Shown here: positions 1 to 9,166 of the stretch, one piece after another
Layout of the letters: each line of letters starts with the position of its first letter
Position numbering within the stretch: position 1 is the stretch's first letter
Notes under the pieces: model-generated
Told to the model about the DNA's origin: nothing
Seen by the model: the letters and a program-made list of their open reading frames with translations, nothing else
The model's database searches: none
Position numbers and translations under genes: made by a program
NCBI RefSeq assembly: GCF_900188165.1
Contig: NZ_FZOS01000012.1
Span: 43,129 to 107,128 of the forward strand
Reading direction: 5' to 3'
Source: Edaphosphingomonas laterariae
Lineage (GTDB): Bacteria > Pseudomonadota > Alphaproteobacteria > Sphingomonadales > Sphingomonadaceae
DNA length: 64,000 bases

Positions 1-633
1 GTGCTCACCGTGGATGCGGTTGCCGACTTCTGGCGTTTGCAGGATTTTGCCCGGAGGAAGGCGCGCGCCTTCGCGGGCGTGACGCAGATCGCCATGCTCC
101 AGCATCCCGAACTCAACGCCAAGTCCGCCAATCCGATGGTCGGCGAAGCGCGCGACCAGCTCTCCGCGCAGAAGGACCAGGTGCGCCGGCAATATCTGCG
201 CGGCCGCGCCAATGAATATGCCCTCGTCATGTTCTCGCGCTCGACCTGCGGCTATTGCCGCGTCCAGTGGCCGATCGTGCAGCGCTTCCAGGAAGAGATG
301 GGCTGGCAGGTGACGCTGATGGACATCGATCGCCGGCCAGAACTGGCGCAGCGGTTCGGGGTCGAGGTGACGCCGACGACGATGATCATCCGGCGGAACA
401 GCCAGCAGCGCATGGTGATCGCGAGCGGGGTCGAAGCCTATCCCAACCTCATCCAGATGGCCTATCAGGCGGTGCGGCTGCTCGCCGGCGACATCCGCCC
501 CGAGCAGTTCATGACCGGCGCGGGCGAAGAAGACGGGTTCTTCGACGCGCTTGCCAACGGCCCGGTATCGGCGACCGACCCGCGCGTGCTCGGCGGCGAT
601 CTCGTCGGCGCGAGTCTGGAGCCGCAGCGATGA
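1..633 (+). CDS. traF: TraF, thioredoxin-fold F-type conjugation protein (5' partial)
   Basis: The reading frame is open at the left edge, so the N-terminus, including any signal peptide, is missing or uncertain; the GTG at base 1 need not be the true start. The visible 210 residues carry a thioredoxin-like region with a CGYC active-site motif at visible residues 83-86, followed by a PTT segment that resembles the cis-Pro loop. F-type TraF proteins are periplasmic, thioredoxin-fold members of the pilus assembly complex. The gene overlaps the next start by 4 bases (ATGA) and lies just upstream of traH and traG, which fixes the context as F-type mating-pair formation. Unlike many TraF proteins, the CXXC pair is intact, so redox activity is possible. 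Confidence 0.85.
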   Translation: MLTVDAVADFWRLQDFARRKARAFAGVTQIAMLQHPELNAKSANPMVGEARDQLSAQKDQVRRQYLRGRANEYALVMFSRSTCGYCRVQWPIVQRFQEEMGWQVTLMDIDRRPELAQRFGVEVTPTTMIIRRNSQQRMVIASGVEAYPNLIQMAYQAVRLLAGDIRPEQFMTGAGEEDGFFDALANGPVSATDPRVLGGDLVGASLEPQR

Positions 634-1205
634 GCAGCCGGGCCGCCCTCGCATTGCTCGCATCGATCGCGCTGGTCCCGGCGGCGTCAGCGCAGCCGGT
701 CAGCCGCGAGCAGGCCATGCGCGCCGCCATCCATCCGGTTGCGACCGAGGCCGCGATGCGCGAATGGCTCGGCCGCGTGCCGGTGACGCGCGACTGGCCA
801 CCCGACTTCGCCGAGACGCTGACCGGACAGGCGCCGGCCTATATCGTCGAGATGAGCACGGCGCCCGGCTGCATCCCCTGCGCCGATCTGTGGACCAAGC
901 TCGGCGCGCTCGGCCGGCGCTATGGCTGGCAAGTCCGCACCATCGGCAGCCAGGAAGCTATGCTGCGCTCGGGGCGTCTGGGGCTGCCCTGGGTCGGCCA
1001 TCCGGTCGCCTGGGTGCGCCCTGTGGCCGATCCGACCCGGATCGTTCCGATCGCGATCGGCACCGATCACGCGCCCAACCTTGCGCGGAATCTCTATCTT
1101 GCCGCCAAGATGCTGACCGGCGTGAAGCCCGCGGTCGGCGTGCGCGGCATGGCGAAGTTCACCGGGATCGTGGGTGCTTCCACGCGCCCTAATCCCAGCA
1201 AGTGA
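630..1205 (+). CDS. Thioredoxin-like conjugation protein (TraF/TrbB-like)
   Basis: A 191-residue protein whose ATG overlaps the traF stop codon; the longer frame upstream (from base 255) only shadows traF. The first ~22 residues form a signal peptide ending near AASAQ. A CIPC motif lies at residues 81-84, followed by a thioredoxin-like stretch that parallels the preceding TraF (GWQV, PNL, RLLAG-like segments), so the two may be duplicates. The probable role is periplasmic disulfide formation or isomerisation for pilus proteins, as TrbB does in the F system. The context is firm; the exact orthology (TrbB versus a second TraF) is inference. Confidence 0.75.
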   Translation: MSSRAALALLASIALVPAASAQPVSREQAMRAAIHPVATEAAMREWLGRVPVTRDWPPDFAETLTGQAPAYIVEMSTAPGCIPCADLWTKLGALGRRYGWQVRTIGSQEAMLRSGRLGLPWVGHPVAWVRPVADPTRIVPIAIGTDHAPNLARNLYLAAKMLTGVKPAVGVRGMAKFTGIVGASTRPNPSK

Positions 1206-1260
1206 GGCAACTGAGCATGGCGGGCCAGTTCTTCGCATCGTCTCGAAAAGGAAGCCCGCC

Positions 1261-2682
1261 ATGGCGAAACTCTCCACGCGCCTGACCCTGCTCGCCGGCA
1301 CGATAGCCTTCGCCGCGACCGCCGCCCCCGCCTCCGCGCAAAGCTGGGCGGAAAGCTGGTTTGACAATGTGACCTATACCTCGCCCGGCAGCTTCGAGGA
1401 TCAGACCCGCGGCTATGTGACCGCCGGCGGCATGTCGGGCCGGGTCGACGTTCATAACGACTATCTGATGAGCGTGACCCTTCCCAAGGTCCGCGCCGGA
1501 TGCGGTGGCATCGACATGTTCCTGGGCGGCATGTCGTTTCTCGATCCCGACTATCTCGTCCAGAAGCTCGAAAGCATCCTGCAAGCCGCGCCCGCCGTGG
1601 CGTTTCAATACTTGCTCGAAACGCTCGATGAAAAAATGGGCAACATCATCTCCAAGATGGAAGCGGCGACCAATTTCCTGAACTCGATCCAGGTCAACGA
1701 CTGCCGCCTCGCCAACCGTATGGTCCAAATCGCCAAGGGCGACGACAATATGTCAGGGATCATCGAGGAGATGACCGGCTACAAGTCGGTGCGTGAGGGT
1801 TTCTCGAAAAGCTATCAGCACAGCCGCGAGAAGATCCAGGCGAACCAGGGCAATCCGACGGAGGATTTGCGCGATGCGCTGGAGAACTGCCCAGCCGAAG
1901 TGACGGAGATCTTCAAGACGGGCTCGCTGCTCGCCCACGCCGCCGCCCGCGTCGGCGCGTCCGACTGGGCCGGCGTCATGCGTGCCCGTGTCGGTGACGT
2001 TTATATGCGCTGGGACCCGGCGGACAAGGTGCCGCTGTTCACCGCGATACCCGCCTGCGCGCGGCAGGATACCGAGAGCGTCGACGATTTCCTGACCGGC
2101 AAGGTCCAGCGCCGCGCGATCGCCGTGCCGCCGACGGCCGCCGATTGCGCGGTCGATGGCAGCGGCAAAGGCGCGCTGGTTCTCGCCCGCGCCCGCATGG
2201 ACTCGATCGCGACCAAGATCCGCAGCCGCTCGCCGCTGACGACCGAGGAGAAGCAGTTCGTCGCCAATGTCCGCACGCTCCCGGTCTATCGACTGCTCGA
2301 ATGGGGCGTGCGCCAAGGCGTCGTCGACAGCGTGATCGGCGATACCGACGAGCTGGTCGCGCTGACGCTCGCCTATCAGATGCTCAACGATCTGACGCGG
2401 AGCATCGACTTCGCCGTGTCCAATGCCGAGCGCGGCGTCAGCGCAGCGGGCGCCAGCGATGCCGGCAATGCGAAGATGTGCCAGACACGCATCCTGTCGA
2501 AGGGTGTCGAGCAACTGCGTGAGCTGCGGGACGAGGTGCTGCGCCAGCGCGCGCAGATGCGTCAGTCCTATATGGCGGCGCTGAGCCAGGCCAATCTCTC
2601 AGCCAACTATGCCGGCGTCGTTCGCCAGCGTGACCGCGACGCCCGCGATGCCGCCGGCGCGGCCGCCAACCGCAACCGCTGA
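1261..2682 (+). CDS. traH: TraH, conjugative pilus assembly protein
   Basis: A 473-residue protein. The ATG at 1261 is preferred over the upstream in-frame ATG at 1174 because it begins a clear signal peptide cut near PASAQ and leaves only a short gap after the previous gene. The sequence has the TraH look: GG-rich DNDYL/GCGGIDMFLGG region near residues 60-90, helical middle and a long polar C-terminal half with scattered cysteines. TraH is a periplasmic/outer-membrane-associated part of the F-type pilus extension complex and acts with TraF. It sits 16 bases before traG, the usual traF-traH-traG order, and is probably co-transcribed with both. Confidence 0.9.
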   Translation: MAKLSTRLTLLAGTIAFAATAAPASAQSWAESWFDNVTYTSPGSFEDQTRGYVTAGGMSGRVDVHNDYLMSVTLPKVRAGCGGIDMFLGGMSFLDPDYLVQKLESILQAAPAVAFQYLLETLDEKMGNIISKMEAATNFLNSIQVNDCRLANRMVQIAKGDDNMSGIIEEMTGYKSVREGFSKSYQHSREKIQANQGNPTEDLRDALENCPAEVTEIFKTGSLLAHAAARVGASDWAGVMRARVGDVYMRWDPADKVPLFTAIPACARQDTESVDDFLTGKVQRRAIAVPPTAADCAVDGSGKGALVLARARMDSIATKIRSRSPLTTEEKQFVANVRTLPVYRLLEWGVRQGVVDSVIGDTDELVALTLAYQMLNDLTRSIDFAVSNAERGVSAAGASDAGNAKMCQTRILSKGVEQLRELRDEVLRQRAQMRQSYMAALSQANLSANYAGVVRQRDRDARDAAGAAANRNR

Positions 2683-2698
2683 CCCGGAGCCGAGCATC

Positions 2699-5600
2699 AT
2701 GATCCGTCTGCTGCGCAGCCTCCTTGCCCTGTTCGCCATCTTCGCCGCAACGCCCGCCATGGCGCTCGATACGAGTTTCCACACCTATGACGGCTTCGCC
2801 GAGACGGTGGACGCCTTCCGGCTCGTGTCGATGATCTTCGGCGATCCCCGCTACGAGACGCTGGTGCTGATCGTCGCGGTGGTCGGGATCGGGCTCGGCG
2901 TTCTGCTGGCGACCGTGCGCGGTCAGGGCATGGGCCTTGTCGCCTTCGGCTTCCAGATGCTGATCGGCGTCGGCCTGTTCGTCGGCCTCGTCGCTACCAC
3001 GGGCACGATCCACGTCTATGACAGGGTCCGCAACGCCTATCAGCCGGTCGGCGATGTCCCAAACCTCATCGTGCTGGTCGCGGGCGTCACCAACATGATG
3101 GAGCGCGCGCTGGCCGAGGTGATCGACGACAACACCACCGATCCCAACGCCAAGCTGGAGTTCGGCGCGGGCGGGCACTCGTTCGACCTGTTCCTCAACG
3201 CCGCATCCCCGCGCGGCCCGATGACCGACGTGTTCCTCGATTCCACGATTAAGGACTATGTCCGGCAATGCTATCCCGTCGCGCGCGTCTCGCCGGCCTA
3301 TGGTGTCGACGACGATCAACTCTTCCGCACCGCAACCGATCTACCCGCTGCCTTCGCAGCGATGGCGGGGCCGGCGACGTTCAGCACGGTGTTCACCTCG
3401 ACCGACAAGGCCGGCACCACGGTAAGCTGCAACGAGGCATGGGAGCATATTGCGACGCGTCTTTCCGAGCCGGCGCTGTTCGACAGCTATGTCGCACAGG
3501 TCTGCACCCGCACCGGCTATGACATCTCGAACGCCGCGCAGCTTCAGCGCTGCCGCGCGAACATCGGCGAGATGGGCCAGATGATGATGGACACGCCGCT
3601 CTCGCTTCAGCAGTTCCTCACCAATGTGATGCTTGGGAATACGGTCGGCGACGTCCTGTTCGAGGATAGCCCGGCGACCGCCGCCAGGGTCATGGCCAAT
3701 CGCGCGGTCGTCTCATCGGGCCTCGCCACCATGTCCACCGCCAACGAATGGATGCCGACCATCCGCGCCACCGTGTTCGGGATCATGTTGTTCATGATGC
3801 CGGTGGCGCTCTTGTTCATCCTCACCCCGATCAACCTGCGGGTGGCGAGCTTCGCGCTGGGCCTGTTCGTGTTCGTCGCGCTGTGGGGCGTGATCGATGC
3901 CGGAATCTATCAGCTCACCTTGGGCCGTGCGACCGATGTGCTGGCCGAGATGCGTTCGAACAATGTCGCGGCGAATGCCTGGATGCTGGCGCCTTCGTCC
4001 GCGATGAAAGCGCTCGCCATCTTCGGGTCTTTCCGTACCGCCGCCGCCGGCCTCGCCGGCGCCTTCGTGTTCACCGTGTTCCGGTTCAGCGGCAATGTGT
4101 TCACCGCCTTCACGCAGGGCGCGCTCGGCGTCCAGGGACAGGGCACCGCCGCCGCGGCGCCGCTCGCCACCCGCGAAGGCTATGCCGGTGCGCTCGAGGC
4201 GCAGGCGTCCGCCTCGGGCACGATGGCGCGCGCGGGCGCATCCTCGACCTTCGGAGATTTCGGGGAACGCTCGACCTTCGGCCAGAACCGGGCATTCGGT
4301 TCGGCAAGCCGCGTCCTTGGCGAGCATGGCGGCGGCGCGAGCGGCACGGCGGCCTTCAGCCTGGGCGGTCTCGACGCGGCCCGCGAGATGGGCGGGCTCT
4401 CACCCGCGCTCACCGGGCGCAGCCTGTCCGATCCCGCGACCGTCCGCGCCGTCCGCGACAATGCCGCGACGTCGGCGATCCATAACTTCGCGGAGAAGGA
4501 TGCACTGCGGGCGCTTGGCACCGGCTATTTTGGTGAAGGCCAGTCCGGCGAGCGCGCCTTTGCCGCCTTCGCCCAGAAGATGGTCCAGTGGCGCGCGTTC
4601 GGCGATCAGCGCGCTTATGACATGATGCACTCGGGCGCGCAGCGGCACTTCGAGCGCGGCGGCTATGATGCGAAGGATGCGGCGCTCAAGGCCTCGACCG
4701 TGATCGCGCAGGCGTCAGCCGATCCGACCTTCGCCAAGCTGATCGCCAACACCTTCGATCAGGAGCAGATGCTGCGCAACGACCTGACCGGCGCGCAGGT
4801 CCAGGTTGGCGCGATGGAGGGTCGGCGGGATTTTGCAGGCGACAATGTCGCCGGGATCGAACGCCGCAATGTCGCGACCGAACAGGCCCACCGGACCGGC
4901 AATACCGAAGGCCAGCGCAACGCCGCTGCGATGCTCGGGATTCCGGTGCAGGAGATGTCGCGCCGCACCTCGTTCATCAACAGCCTGTCGGGCGAAGCGC
5001 GTTCGACGGCCATCTCCCAGCTCTCCCGCGCAACGGGCCGCAACGAGGCGCAGGTTCTTCGCGCCCTGGAAACCTACAATGCCGCCGTGCAGGTCGGCAC
5101 CGCCGACGGCGCCACCGCCGAAGCCGCGCGCGAGGGCACCAGCGTCTATGGCCGCACCCGCGAGGCAGCCGGATACGACTTCGCGGAACGGTCGGGCAAG
5201 CTCGACGCACAGCGCGAGGTCGGGCACGACGGCACGCGCTCGGCCGCGCGGATCGGCGAGCAACGGCGCCAGGCGGACAATGCCGGCTTTGCCGAGGGTG
5301 CGGCCGCGGCGGGCATGTCGGTGCGCCAGGCGGCGCGGCTCGACAGCTTTATCCGGACATTGAGCCAAGGCGTGGGCAACCAGACCGACATGGCCGAGGG
5401 CGGCGCGGCCGGGATCGCCGATCGTGCGCGCAACGAGCGGCTCGGCCGGATCGTCGAGAATGAGCGACTGACGCGCATGCAGGGCCTTCTGAAAGAGCAT
5501 GGGGTCGACATGTCGAAGCGCGAGATCGCCATGGCGCAGAACGGCGATCTCAGTCTCAACCTCTCCCCGGAGACAGCCGCGCAGATGTGGCGCGGCGGTC

Positions 5601-6469
5601 TCATCAACGAAAGCCAACTTGGCGCGATCGCCAATGGCGGGCGTGCGAGGTTTAGTTTTGCGGACAATGACGTGCTGGTCTCCAGCTCGGTCGGGTTCCA
5701 GCAATCCGCGCGCAATGACACCAGCACCCGGTTCGAGGCCGGTAAACAGGCCGGCCCCGACACGATCGAGCATTTCCTCAGCGGCGGCCCCGAAGGACAG
5801 GCGATGATGCAGAACTGGCTAAAGGGCGGATTCGAGATGGACCGGCACGGCAACTGGCGGCTCAACCCGCAGGTGGCCGACACGCTCCAGCGTGATGTCC
5901 AGGCTATCATCGGACAGACCGGTTGGCAGCGGTCCCTATCACGATCCGCGCAGGACCAAGTGACGATAGGGACCAAAGTCGGGGGAGAGATCGGCGGCAC
6001 GATTGGCGTCTCGGAATCAGAGGTGTCGAGCGGACGAGGTCAGGCCACAGGCAGGGGGCAGCAAGCAGATCGCGGCTCAATTCACCAAAAAGGCAGATCT
6101 ACATCGGGAAGAGCTGGTGGCAGCCTGGGGTTCACCAGCCAAGACGTCGGTATCAGCAATGAAACCGCACAGTCTTCACTGGATATCGTCAATTACGATG
6201 TGAGAAACGCCATTGCCGCTTCCGAACGCGCGGCGGCGCGCTCCAGCGATCCGGCAGCAACCTTCTCTCGCGAGCTTTCGAACCGGATCCTTGGGCCTGA
6301 TGGCATGCGCAATCGCTACCTGGGCGATGCCGATTCCGGACGCGCGACGTTCGATGTCACCGGACCGTTGACGTCCATCGAACAAAATTCGGTCCTGAAG
6401 AGTGGACGCTTCTCCACCGACATCGATGGCAGTCCAGGCGACGGAGACAGCAGTTTCAAGAAACGCTAA
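2699..6469 (+). CDS. traG: TraG, mating-pair stabilisation / entry-exclusion protein
   Basis: A 1256-residue inner-membrane protein. The ATG at 2699 starts a hydrophobic leader ending near PAMA; an upstream in-frame start would overlap traH. The N-terminal third has membrane segments near residues 5-20, 55-75, 85-105 and a second cluster around 360-460. The rest is a long polar region rich in Ala, Gln and Arg with low-complexity serine/glycine near the C-terminus. This matches F TraG, whose N-terminal part helps assemble the pilus and whose periplasmic C-terminal part stabilises mating pairs and recognises exclusion. Base use becomes less GC-rich in the last ~500 bases, suggesting a more variable C-terminus. 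The stop overlaps the end of the convergent gene at 6466. Confidence 0.9.
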   Translation: MIRLLRSLLALFAIFAATPAMALDTSFHTYDGFAETVDAFRLVSMIFGDPRYETLVLIVAVVGIGLGVLLATVRGQGMGLVAFGFQMLIGVGLFVGLVATTGTIHVYDRVRNAYQPVGDVPNLIVLVAGVTNMMERALAEVIDDNTTDPNAKLEFGAGGHSFDLFLNAASPRGPMTDVFLDSTIKDYVRQCYPVARVSPAYGVDDDQLFRTATDLPAAFAAMAGPATFSTVFTSTDKAGTTVSCNEAWEHIATRLSEPALFDSYVAQVCTRTGYDISNAAQLQRCRANIGEMGQMMMDTPLSLQQFLTNVMLGNTVGDVLFEDSPATAARVMANRAVVSSGLATMSTANEWMPTIRATVFGIMLFMMPVALLFILTPINLRVASFALGLFVFVALWGVIDAGIYQLTLGRATDVLAEMRSNNVAANAWMLAPSSAMKALAIFGSFRTAAAGLAGAFVFTVFRFSGNVFTAFTQGALGVQGQGTAAAAPLATREGYAGALEAQASASGTMARAGASSTFGDFGERSTFGQNRAFGSASRVLGEHGGGASGTAAFSLGGLDAAREMGGLSPALTGRSLSDPATVRAVRDNAATSAIHNFAEKDALRALGTGYFGEGQSGERAFAAFAQKMVQWRAFGDQRAYDMMHSGAQRHFERGGYDAKDAALKASTVIAQASADPTFAKLIANTFDQEQMLRNDLTGAQVQVGAMEGRRDFAGDNVAGIERRNVATEQAHRTGNTEGQRNAAAMLGIPVQEMSRRTSFINSLSGEARSTAISQLSRATGRNEAQVLRALETYNAAVQVGTADGATAEAAREGTSVYGRTREAAGYDFAERSGKLDAQREVGHDGTRSAARIGEQRRQADNAGFAEGAAAAGMSVRQAARLDSFIRTLSQGVGNQTDMAEGGAAGIADRARNERLGRIVENERLTRMQGLLKEHGVDMSKREIAMAQNGDLSLNLSPETAAQMWRGGLINESQLGAIANGGRARFSFADNDVLVSSSVGFQQSARNDTSTRFEAGKQAGPDTIEHFLSGGPEGQAMMQNWLKGGFEMDRHGNWRLNPQVADTLQRDVQAIIGQTGWQRSLSRSAQDQVTIGTKVGGEIGGTIGVSESEVSSGRGQATGRGQQADRGSIHQKGRSTSGRAGGSLGFTSQDVGISNETAQSSLDIVNYDVRNAIAASERAAARSSDPAATFSRELSNRILGPDGMRNRYLGDADSGRATFDVTGPLTSIEQNSVLKSGRFSTDIDGSPGDGDSSFKKR

Positions 6470-6924
6470 AGTCGGCGGCCGGGGTGTTGAAGACTTAGTG
6501 GGTTCCCGACGTATAGGCCTCCGGACCGAGGATCGTGAATGTCAAAAGCAGCGCTAAGGTTTTCCATTCCCCGCTCATGCTCCTCCCATAGGTCGGCGAT
6601 CGCGGCTGCGGTCTCATTGGAAAGCGAGCCACTATCGCTCTGCGTATGGAACGCCGCAAGCAAGCTCTGCGCGTATCCTACTCCGAGAACCATGAGCGCG
6701 GTCACCGGAAAGAACACGATGTTCAGAAAACCAGCCGCTGCACTTTCGTAGAACCCCGCCAGCGGTTCGGCCACGGAGGCTGCCGCCATACCCGCCCACC
6801 AGAGCGGGATCGCGGCCCACCAGAGCTTCGCATACCAGGGCCGCCAGAGCCAATCGGATGCAAGCGGCCGAGCTGCCGAAGCCCGGTCAAACGGTTCTTT
6901 TCGCGTGCCGAATACTTTGTCCAC
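6466..6924 (-). CDS. Small membrane protein of unknown function
   Basis: A 152-residue protein convergent with traG and overlapping its last 4 bases. The start is GTG, chosen because an AAGGAAA ribosome site lies 6-12 bases upstream. A Trp-rich amphipathic stretch (WLWRPWYAKLWWAAIPLWW) leads into two hydrophobic segments, about residues 33-60 and 65-92, followed by a polar tail. It faces traG, so it could be an entry-exclusion or pilus accessory protein, but that rests only on position. I do not recognise a family. Confidence 0.7.
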   Translation of the reverse strand: MDKVFGTRKEPFDRASAARPLASDWLWRPWYAKLWWAAIPLWWAGMAAASVAEPLAGFYESAAAGFLNIVFFPVTALMVLGVGYAQSLLAAFHTQSDSGSLSNETAAAIADLWEEHERGMENLSAAFDIHDPRSGGLYVGNPLSLQHPGRRL

Positions 6925-6950
6925 GACAGGTTTCCTTCGACTTGGAGCTT

Positions 6951-6980
6951 AGCATATCCGACGATCGAACAAAACACCAA
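6951..6980 (-). promoter_or_regulatory. Possible sigma-70-type promoter for the small membrane protein
   Basis: On the - strand a TTGGTG box (6975-6980) is followed after 18 bases by TATGCT (6951-6956), about 27 bases before the GTG start. Both boxes match consensus only partly. The surrounding 6925-7180 stretch is clearly AT-richer than its neighbours and holds no gene I can support. Confidence 0.3.
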
Positions 6981-7179
6981 TTGGTAGCCATTGATATTCT
7001 AAATCAAGTGTTTACCTGCACGTTCTTATAATCAACATTCGACATTTGTTTACGACTATTCCGCAGCGAGCCGGGCAAGCGCCAGATCAGGCGAGACATG
7101 CTTGCCGATTCCAGCAGCCATCGCAAATTGCTCATAGCGTCATGTTCGGAACGACAATCCGGGCGTAGGCAGGCCGTCG

Positions 7180-7629
7180 TCAACTAGTCGCCGTCCAAGG
7201 CTGTTCGGCGGCGGTGACAAGTGTTTGGGCAAATGGGACCGTGTCGTCCATCAATATGTCCTCAAGGTGCGAGGAGCGTTTGGGGACAAGGGAGAAACCG
7301 GGGAGCATCGCAAACGCCTTCACCAGATGCGGGATCGGTCGTCCCTCGCCGATCGCTTTGAGGACCAGGATTGCATCGTTGATGTTCTCGGCCGTGCAGG
7401 ATCGCAGGATGGCGATTTCCTCGTCTTCGGTGGCGTCATCGTCCATCGGGTTGGACTTTTTTTCGCTGCTGGCGCCAAGCACATCGATTGCAAGTTCAAG
7501 GTAGAAAATCGGCTCGAACTGCCTGATCTCGACCAGGAACGAGATAGCATCGCCGACAAGATCCACTGCGACGGCTTTAAGAAACCGTGGCCCATCCATT
7601 TCATCGCTCTGTTTAGGTAGGTGGATCAT
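7180..7629 (-). CDS. Hypothetical protein at the end of the tra DNA-processing run
   Basis: A 149-residue protein. The ATG at 7629 is preferred to longer in-frame starts because GGAGG lies just upstream and the longer version would overlap the preceding gene. The sequence is acidic, with a helical N-terminal half (SFLVEIRQFEPIFYLELAID), a DDDATEDEE patch near residue 65, and a second helical part. There is no signal peptide or membrane segment. It follows the 7712-8572 gene by 82 bases on the same strand and may be the last gene of the traD-traI operon. No family is recognised. Confidence 0.6.
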   Translation of the reverse strand: MIHLPKQSDEMDGPRFLKAVAVDLVGDAISFLVEIRQFEPIFYLELAIDVLGASSEKKSNPMDDDATEDEEIAILRSCTAENINDAILVLKAIGEGRPIPHLVKAFAMLPGFSLVPKRSSHLEDILMDDTVPFAQTLVTAAEQPWTATS

Positions 7630-7711
7630 CCCGCCTCCGCGCGTCCGCATGTCTACGAGCGCCGCTGATCGCGCCGGTGCATTGGCACGCGGCGCATCGA
7701 TTGCGTCTGCC

Positions 7712-8572
7712 CTATAGAATAGACACTTCGGCGCGTGTTTTTGGCAATGGTGAAAGGATCGCCTGCTCAAGCCATGAGATGAAGGCCCCATCGGCCCAGT
7801 TCGCCGCTCCGACGACATAGTCCGCGGGGGACAGGCCCGACAGTTGCGTGTCTTCGCAGTTGCGCGCGATCGCAAGGCTCAGTTCACGGATGATCGCCCC
7901 GTCTCGTTCAATCACGAGTTCGATATCGTGGCCCGGTGTCTGGGACGATGGCGCGATCGCGCGCTTGATCGTGCAGTCCACGCCGTGCGCGTCGAGCGCG
8001 CCCTGAAGACCGATCAGCCCGCACAGGACGTCTCTTTCCAGCTCCGAGAATACCGGCACGAACCGGCGACCGTCCAGGATAGGCTGCGCAAAACCGCGGA
8101 CCGCCTGCGCTTTGCCGTTCGCCAGCAGCCGGCATGCCACCAGCACGAGATAGGGACCCGAGATCCCCTCCTCCAGGTCGATCGATTCGGCTACGCGGAA
8201 CGGCATGCGGTGCGGGCCATAAACAAGCGGCGTCCGCACACTTGTCGCATAGATGGCGAGAAACCCAGGCAGAAACTTGCCCACCCGCCCTGTCGTATCG
8301 CGCAGACGGGCGGCAACCGCGCCGCGCCGATATTCGCCGGCATGATCCCAGAAGTGATCGGCGAGCGGCACGTCCGCAGCAAGCTGAAACGAAGATGCAC
8401 CGGCGACAAGTTGTCCGAAGGCGTCGGCGGGCGACGGATCCGGCTGGATCGACGGGGACACGATGACGTTGCTGCCGCCCGCGACCATCACCGCATGGAG
8501 CAGCTCCGGCAATGCCGTTTCCAGCGGCGCCTTGACGTCGCCGGAAAGCAGCATTGACGCAGGGGTGGTCAT
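7712..8572 (-). CDS. Hypothetical protein in the tra DNA-processing run
   Basis: A 286-residue soluble protein without signal peptide or membrane segments. It begins MTTPASMLLSGDVKAPLET and has a central mixed alpha/beta part (LVYGPHRMPFRVAES, GPYLVLVACRLL) and a C-terminal DIELVIERDG hairpin-like segment. It lies 69 bases after the lytic transglycosylase gene on the same strand, so it is probably co-transcribed with the relaxase operon. I recognise no catalytic motif and assign no function. Confidence 0.65.
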   Translation of the reverse strand: MTTPASMLLSGDVKAPLETALPELLHAVMVAGGSNVIVSPSIQPDPSPADAFGQLVAGASSFQLAADVPLADHFWDHAGEYRRGAVAARLRDTTGRVGKFLPGFLAIYATSVRTPLVYGPHRMPFRVAESIDLEEGISGPYLVLVACRLLANGKAQAVRGFAQPILDGRRFVPVFSELERDVLCGLIGLQGALDAHGVDCTIKRAIAPSSQTPGHDIELVIERDGAIIRELSLAIARNCEDTQLSGLSPADYVVGAANWADGAFISWLEQAILSPLPKTRAEVSIL

Positions 8573-8641
8573 GGACAGATCCTTTCAACCTCACGTTTCG
8601 CATGGCTATTCGGCAGCCAGGTTACACCGCCGCATCAAGGC

Positions 8642-9166
8642 CTACCGTTCTGCACCCCGGCCGCTGCGGCTCGCGAAGGCGTTGGCGCCGAACTGTTTGC
8701 GCATATGCGTTGCCACCTTTGCCGCATAAGCGCGCTGACGCCAGCCGGTCGGACTGTGGTAGATCCCGACAGCCTTCCAGTAGTCACCGGACGCCTGCAA
8801 GCCCGACAGGAATATCCGGCGCGCGGCTTGCGCGTTGAAGCAGGCGTCATAGCGCAGCCAATGGCGCACCTGATGGTCGGGCTGCTCAACCAGGCGGGCG
8901 ATGCGCGGCACCCACCAGCTATTGATCTGAAGCGGACCCAGGTCATGCGTGCCGTTGGTGTTGGCGACCTCAGCGCCCAGCCATCCGGCTTCCTGTCGAC
9001 GCAGGCCCCAGAGCGTCTTTTCGAGCCAGGCGTGACCCTTGGAGGCCTCGCGAATGCAGCGGCCGATCTCGGCCTCGTCTGCGCGCGATCCCCTGGCCGA
9101 TGCAGTGGCGGGCACCGAGACGAGGAGTGTGGCCAGCGCTGCGGCGATGATGGGAATCGTCCTCAT
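8642..9166 (-). CDS. Lytic transglycosylase of the conjugation system (VirB1-like)
   Basis: A 174-residue protein. The ATG at 9166 starts a signal peptide ending near TASA, whereas the longer frame to 9379 overlaps the neighbouring gene. The mature part has the SLT fold signature: RRQEAGW with candidate catalytic Glu59, then the GPLQINSWW motif at residues 77-85 and Ala/Tyr-rich helices. Such enzymes cleave peptidoglycan locally so that the transfer channel can cross the wall. The start overlaps the upstream nuclease stop by 4 bases, so the two are translationally coupled. This assignment is strong for the family; the specific tra partner name is not. Confidence 0.85.
   Translation of the reverse strand: MRTIPIIAAALATLLVSVPATASARGSRADEAEIGRCIREASKGHAWLEKTLWGLRRQEAGWLGAEVANTNGTHDLGPLQINSWWVPRIARLVEQPDHQVRHWLRYDACFNAQAARRIFLSGLQASGDYWKAVGIYHSPTGWRQRAYAAKVATHMRKQFGANAFASRSGRGAER

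Noticed and set aside
255..629. Earlier start for the second thioredoxin-like gene
   Set aside because: It would overlap almost all of traF in another frame, and the protein there is Arg-rich nonsense; the ATG at 630 begins a signal peptide.
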